Shown here: positions 58,846-64,000 of the stretch, piece by piece
Position numbering within the stretch: the first letter of the stretch is position 1
Layout: each line of letters begins with the position of its first letter
Assembly: GCF_954871325.1 (NCBI RefSeq)
Contig: NC_088775.1
Span: forward strand, 38,479,561-38,543,560
Direction of reading: 5' to 3'
Length of the DNA: 64,000 bases
Source of the DNA: Gordionus sp. m RMFG-2023
Lineage: Eukaryota > Nematomorpha > Gordioida > Chordodea > Parachordodidae
Program-made: the position numbers and the translations under genes
The notes under the pieces: generated by a model
Told to the model about the DNA's origin: nothing
Databases searched by the model: none
What the model saw: the letters and a program-made list of their open reading frames with translations, nothing else

Positions 58846-61711
58846 TTTCCTTCAAACAATTTAAAGTTAGATTTCTTCAATAAACCTCTTTGTAGGTTTA
58901 CGGTTTCTTGATGAGCAACGTAATGTGGTATTTGTATTTGTGTTTGTATTTGCTTCATTCACTGGCACAACCATTTCTGTAACTTCCAAAGAACTTTCAT
59001 GATTTGGGATAACTAAACAATTTCTTAACTGATCTGCATGCTTCCGTAATGTTTTCCCGGAAGATTCAACAATATAAGAATAAAGTCCTATTCTTTCTTT
59101 AATTACTCCCTCTCTCCAACCATTGGTATTTTCATTATTTTACCATATAGGTTGTGAGATTTCAAATTCTCTTTCCTTTGAATGTAAATCATGATGAAGG
59201 CTTTGTTTATCATTAGCTCTTACTATTTCGTGTTCAGCATTTGGTCGGATCCAATCCAGACTTGTTTTCAATTGCCTCCCAAACATAATTTTAGCAGGAG
59301 ATCTCCCTGTGGAACTATGCTCTCCCAATCGGTAGGTTGTTAAAACCTGTGTCATAGCTTCTTCGGGATCGCTAATTGAATATCTCGTTGCATAATACCG
59401 ACCTTTCAAAGTTCGTACTGTACGTTCAGCTAATCTATGTAGTAGCGCCGCTTTAGAATGTAGATTGCGAATAAAACGTTCATGATAATTAACTAGTCCT
59501 AGAAAAGATCTAAGTTGTTGTATATTTTTAGGTTTTGGTGCATTTCGGATAGCCTTCACCTTTTCCGGGTTAGGATGTATACCGAATTTATCAATTATCA
59601 CCCCTAAAAATGAAACCGATTTTTGTAAAAATCTCACTTTTGTTAATTTCGCCTTAAGACCTGCTGCATGTAATCTGTCTAACACTATTCGCAAATTATT
59701 TAAGTGCTCCTCATCATTTCGACCAGAAATAATTACGTCATCTAAATAGACACCAGTCATTTGGCAATCTTTTAGTAACTCATCCATATATCTTTGAAAT
59801 ATAGTTGGTGCACTTGCCAATCCAAATGGCAATCGTCGGTAACGGAAATAGCCCTTATGAGTCACTATCGTTAGTAGTTCCTGGGATTCCAATTCTACTT
59901 CCATCTGTAAATACGCATCTTTCAGATCTATCACGGTAAATTTATCACCACCTTGGATTTTCTCTAATAAATCGTCTAAGGTAGGAATAACATGATGGTC
60001 ATATAATAAACACGGATTGAGTGTAACTTTGAAATCAGCACAAATTCGAATATCGCCATTACTCTTGCGTACATTTACGGTTGGCGTTGACCACTGTACC
60101 CTGGTTATAGTCGAATCAATCTTTTCAATAATTCCTGCAGCTACTAATCGGTCTAATTCCATTTCAATTGCTTTGCGAAGTGGAAATGGTACCCTACGGG
60201 CTGGAAACGATCTTGGTACAGCGGTATCCTTTAAATGTATTCGCACTTCAAAATCACGTATATGTCCCATCTTATCATCAAAAATTTCTTGATGTTTATT
60301 AATCAAATCTCGAATTCTAGAATCTAGTATTATGCAACATTTTTCTTTTTCAATATTGTTGACCAAATTGCGTACTTGTTTAATCATAACCTGACGAGGC
60401 ATTTCTAAAGTGAATGCTATAATCCATGGTAATCCGAAAAGAGGCACCCCAGTTGTATTCATTATTACCACTGGTAGAGTCCTTGTCTGTGATCCAATCC
60501 TAACATTGACTTGGGTCTCGCCCTTGACGTCTAACGGATGATCACCATATGCAGTCAATGGACTGGTTGGCCTAATTTTTGGTCGCCCAATACTTGTCCA
60601 TATATCAATTCCTATCAATGACGCTTGTGCACCAGTGTCAAAATCAAATTCAACATCTAACCCATTTATCTCTGCAGATAGTTTTGCTCGATTCTCTCGA
60701 TTTTGTTGAATCTTCCAAATATTATGAATAGAATCACTTGATGACACTCTTATATAATTTAAATTCTTTGATTTACAGCAAACTGCAAAATGACCAATTT
60801 TTTTACATTTATTACATGCCGCATTTGTAGCTGGACATCTCACTTCTCGGTTATGAATAAAACCACATTTATAACATTTAAGTTTATTATAATCTTTATC
60901 ATTATTATATTTGTAGTTATTATTCTCTTTATCAAATGTATTATTATACTTGACTTTATTATAGCCTTTATCAATTGTAGTCATCGTTTTTATTGGATGT
61001 TTATAATTATTATCATTATCATTTCTTTTGTTATTAACATTTATCTTATTAACAACTGGCATATTTTTATTTGCCATTTCTTTATCTGCTCGCTCAGAAG
61101 CTAATGCCAGATCAAGAATAAATTGAAAAGTCAGTACATTATTATCTCTATCAAGACCGTCGGGATATAGAGCTCTAAGATCTCTTTCCAATCCCGGTAT
61201 TTCCATGCCAACCATAAACTGATCACGTAAACGCTCGTCAATATCATTAAGATAATGACAACGCTTGCCAATTGTTCTAATTTTATCTGCAAATTCAGTT
61301 ATGGTTTCAGTTGTTCTCCGTAATCTAACGAAATCAAATCTAGAAGCAAAAGCTGTTGACGTCGGTTTAAATAGTTTAAAACATATTGACTTAATTTCCT
61401 TAAAAGATAAAGTTTCGATCGAATCAGGATAACAAAAACGGTCCACCAACTCAATATTCTTATTGCCAAAAAATGTTAAAAATATATCTTTATATTGACA
61501 TTCAGATGGGCTTACGTTTTTTAACCGAAAACTGGCTTCCCATTGAGAAAAATATCTGTGGATAGAAGTATCCAACTCGAATTTATCAAATTTAATCGTA
61601 GATAAATCCGCTATTTTTTTTTTTGAATCTCCATTTAAGGAATTATTTTCTCCATTTAAGGAATTATTATCTCCATTTAAGGAATTATTTTCTCCATTTA
61701 TCGTCGCCATT
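58846..61711 (-). pseudogene. Gypsy fossil 2 coding region (gag, protease, reverse transcriptase, integrase part)
   Basis: On the minus strand: an N terminus with three or four SLNGENN/SLNGDNN units; a capsid-like region (YFSQWEASFRLKN, DQFMVGMEIPGLERDLRALY); an Asn/Lys-rich stretch; knuckles CYKCGFIHNREVRC and CNKCKKIGHFAVCC; protease DFDTGAQASLIG; reverse transcriptase with RICADFKVTLN, PFGLASAPTIFQRYM and YLDDVIISG, then RSFLGLVNYHERFIRNLHSK; and integrase C-terminal traces (GRSPAKIMFGRQLKTSLD, YIVESSGKTLRKHADQLRN). Family relationship is Ty3/gypsy; the clade is not assigned. Fossil, not expected to be active. Confidence 0.92.
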
Positions 61712-61865
61712 TGTAGTAATACCAACTACTAATTATAAACAATACGACCACTGATTTATATTTCAATTTATTTTTGATATCAAATTTTTATTTATTTTTT
61801 TTCGAATGTTCGATTCTGTTTTTAATATACAATATACATAAATAATCATTTATTAATTTATTACA
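61712..61865 (-). repeat. 5' LTR of gypsy fossil 2
   Basis: The same 154-bp sequence as 58692-58845. On the element strand it is followed by AATGGCGACGATAAATGG, where the PBS-like TGGCGACGA overlaps the gag start ATG. Its outer end lies about 265 bp upstream of the AP-2 mu start codon. Confidence 0.95.
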
Positions 61866-62130
61866 GAATAAATATTAACAAATATAAATTAATTGAAACA
61901 ATATTATTTTTAAAAAATATATCCGGCATCTGCATTTTTTGGCTTGCTGCGTACGACCCTGATATAATATATAATAATAATATAAAATTAAAAAAAAAAG
62001 TTTACTGAAGAAAGTTAATAATGTTAGTGTAAAATCAATAATGTCATTAAATTATTAAAGAACAATTATACCTTAGGGATCAATATATTTAGGTTACATG
62101 CTTAGTATTCATGAATAATTCTAATTTATG
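61866..62130 (+). other. Short upstream region of the AP-2 mu gene
   Basis: Only ~265 bp separate the gypsy LTR from the first coding exon. It contains the restored target site GAATA, an AT-rich stretch, and one less AT-rich segment (CATTTTTTGGCTTGCTGCGTACGACCC, given here in part: TTGGCTTGCTGCGTACGACC at about 61938-61957). No TATA box or transcription start could be assigned with confidence. The native promoter may lie here or have been pushed away by the insertion. Confidence 0.35.
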
Positions 62131-63138
62131 ATGCTAGGTGCTATATTTATTTACAATCATAAAGGCGAAGTCTTAATTTCAAGAATATATAGAGATAACA
62201 TAGCGTAATATTTTATAATTTATTTCTTAAACTTTTTAATTTTAGAAGAAATGCAGTTGATGCCTTTCGAGTAAATGTAATTCATGCAAGGCAGCAAGTA
62301 AGATCACCTGTAACCAACATAGCGAGAACTACATATTTTTATATAAGACGCTCAAATCTTTGGATTACAGCCGTTACTAAACAAAATATTAATGCAGCTA
62401 TGGTGTTTGAATTTTTGAATAAACTTGTATATTTAATGAATCAATATTTTGGAAAAATCACGGAAGAAAATGTTAAAAATAATTTTGTACTTATTTATGA
62501 ATTATTAGATGGTAAGCTAAGTTATATTTGTTCAGATTCTTTATATATATATATAATTAAGAAATATTAGATTTTGGTTATCCTCAAAACACTGATGTTG
62601 GTATATTGAAAACATTTATTACTCAACAAGGAATTAAATCACAAGTCTTATTGAGTTTTACATATTAATTATATAATTATATTAGTCAAGAGAAGAGCAA
62701 GCTCAAATAACCTCACAAGTCACAGGCCAGATTGGATGGCGTAGAGAAGGAATTAAATATAGACGAAATGAATTATTTTTGGATGTATTAGAATATGTCA
62801 ATTTACTAATGTCAGCACAAGGTATATTATAATTTTGTAAATTGTAAGAAAGTTTTTACACTACTTGTTTCTTCTTTATTTATATCATGAAATTTAAATG
62901 GTATATTTATTAAATTCACAAATATATTGTATAATTTATGCAGAAAATTTTAATTAATTATAGTATAACCAATTTTTTAAAAACAAATCATAGGTCAAGT
63001 ATTAAGTGCTCATGTTGCTGGCAAAGTCATAATGAAAAGTTATCTCAGTGGCATGCCAGAATGTAAATTTGGTATCAATGACAAAATTGTTATGGAAAGT
63101 AAAAGTGGCAAGTCCAGCACTGATGACATCTCTAAAAG
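62131..63138 (+). CDS. AP2M1: AP-2 complex subunit mu, 5' half (five exons, 3' end outside window)
   Basis: AP-2 mu is the cargo-sorting subunit of the plasma-membrane clathrin adaptor; in the family it binds Tyr-based YxxPhi signals and PIP2. Exons are 62131-62204, 62246-62511, 62562-62644, 62686-62821 and 62994-63138, giving 704 nt or about 234 of the usual ~435 residues. All four introns are GT-AG (41, 50, 41, 172 bp). Read-out includes [81 protein letters not shown] and [15 protein letters not shown]. These cover the longin domain (about 1-140), the hinge and the start of the mu-homology domain. The second of two adjacent ATGs was chosen because animal orthologs start [14 protein letters not shown]. 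The hinge lacks an obvious match to the mammalian phospho-Thr156 QITSQVTGQ only in neighbours, as QITSQVTGQ itself is present. No stops or frameshifts; the gene looks functional. Confidence 0.95.
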
Positions 63139-64000
63139 GTATTTGATATTCTATTTTTTAAGAACTATTAAGACATAAGTTCCTGTGATCAGTGAACTAG
63201 CAAACTTTTTAAACTAAAAAAAGGGATGTGCAGTACCTTAGTTTTTTCTAAATTTTCATAAGAATCTGAGATCCCTTTCCCTCCGAAAATACTATCTAGG
63301 CTTTCCCTTTCTTGAGAATCTCAGACCCTCATCCCCAAATAACACAATTATCTTTAGCATTAATTCACATCAACTTAAAACATATTTTAGTTTTTTATCT
63401 TAAAATAAAGTATTTTTTATAATAATCACACAGTGATTTTATTTTAAACTTATCAATCACATTTTTACAAAATTATGTTTATGCTTTTGTTACACAACTA
63501 TCATCACCTTATTTCAATATGCTTCCATTACATAATCATAGATACTAGTGATATTGGTATTGCACGGTTACTACTTTTTTCTCTATGCCAAGACTTTCAG
63601 GTATTAGGCAATACATCAATACTTATATAAGAAGTTACTGAAAAAACATACAATAACTACCATATTAGATTTAATTTTAAAATAAAAATTATGAATTTAA
63701 AATTTTTATTAACTATATTTTATTTAAATCCATTAATTTAATAACACAATAACAATATTATAAATAGATATCTTAGTTAGCCTTCATTTCATAGCATGGG
63801 GGGGGGCTATGCAACATCAGTCATTTAAAAATAAATTTCTTTCATTTTGTTTTATTTTTTCATTTTAAATCATAAATTGAGCGCGTTTTATTAAATTTTA
63901 AATTTGATTTCGCTGAAAATGCATTATAATATGTATAGAATACCCACCCTATAAATTTCAGAAGATCTTATATTGAACCTCTGAAGAAATTTTAATTTAC
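63139..64000 (+). other. Intron 5 of AP-2 mu, running off the window
   Basis: It begins GTATTTGATATT after the AG of codon 235. No following exon (expected to encode an SIAIDDCTFHQCV-like segment) was found before 64000, so this intron is at least 862 bp, much longer than the other four. It contains a G9 run at about 63799-63807, but no recognisable element ends. The first base of the next exon should complete AG-N (Ser or Arg). Confidence 0.7.

Larger units (their letters stand above)
58692..61865 (-). mobile_element. Ty3/gypsy fossil 2, minus strand, with both LTRs
   Basis: LTRs of 154 bp at 58692-58845 and 61712-61865 differ at about two positions by eye, and GAATA flanks the element exactly (58687-58691 and 61866-61870). 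The coding frame on the minus strand carries gag with two zinc knuckles, protease, reverse transcriptase and part of integrase. The near-identical LTRs and perfect duplication make this the youngest datable insertion in the window. It is broken and shorter than a complete element, with about one major break. The PBS-like TGGCGACGA lies right after the 5' LTR and overlaps the first codons of gag. Confidence 0.95.

Noticed and set aside
60790-61104. Plus-strand frame rich in Ile/Phe (FIIIFIIIIFVVIILFI), apparently membrane-like
   Set aside because: It is antisense to the Asn/Lys-rich gag part of gypsy fossil 2. Hydrophobic residues follow from complementing AAT/AAA codons.

Overview
The window is very AT-rich (estimated by eye at roughly a quarter G+C) and eukaryotic, most likely animal. 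The one clear host gene is the 5' half of the AP-2 clathrin adaptor mu subunit at the right edge. Its protein is of the metazoan type and is split by GT-AG introns of 41, 50, 41 and 172 bp. No close relative could be named. The repeat types (RTE-like LINE with an extra zinc-binding segment, hAT, Helitron, Ty3/gypsy, a MULE-like MITE) fit an invertebrate.

Layout. 1-2.3 kb: unique-looking AT-rich DNA without a recognisable gene. 2.7-9.9 kb: a satellite of about 50 monomers of ~146 bp, with signs of higher-order blocks. 9.9-18.9 kb: an older repeat (called Y here) opened by two Helitrons (10339-11368 and 11655-17016). The larger Helitron carries a MULE-type MITE that holds a tRNA-like sequence. 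19.0-24.7 kb: a 1.2-kb non-autonomous hAT with a perfect 8-bp target duplication, a weak LTR-element fossil, a 142-bp tandem duplication, and a 1-kb hAT with transposase remnants. 24.8-47.2 kb: pieces of minus-strand LINE (reverse transcriptase at 24.8-30.9 kb, endonuclease at 46.6-47.2 kb), interrupted by a rearranged Ty3/gypsy fossil, a fold-back MITE, a non-autonomous hAT holding a Helitron that holds a second Helitron that holds a GC-rich MITE, and a tandem pair of gypsy fossils sharing their middle LTR. 47.2-56.7 kb: a second copy of the same hAT family in opposite orientation. It holds an RTE-like LINE and another hAT with a degenerate transposase, itself split by a Helitron. 58.7-61.9 kb: a Ty3/gypsy fossil with nearly identical 154-bp LTRs and a perfect 5-bp target duplication. 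62.1 kb to the end: AP-2 mu exons 1-5, running off the window.

Most of the window is therefore a record of nested transposition. Ends were assigned from target duplications, terminal inverted repeats, Helitron-type termini (TCTAT...CTAG between A and T), and comparison of filled and empty copies inside the window. I saw no intact transposase, Helitron Rep/helicase or reverse transcriptase gene, and no rRNA gene, CRISPR array or prokaryotic operon. The least ordinary observation is a Helitron subfamily whose 5' end carries an expandable 16-bp array with CRE-like sites, followed by a 61-bp intron-like segment present in both copies.
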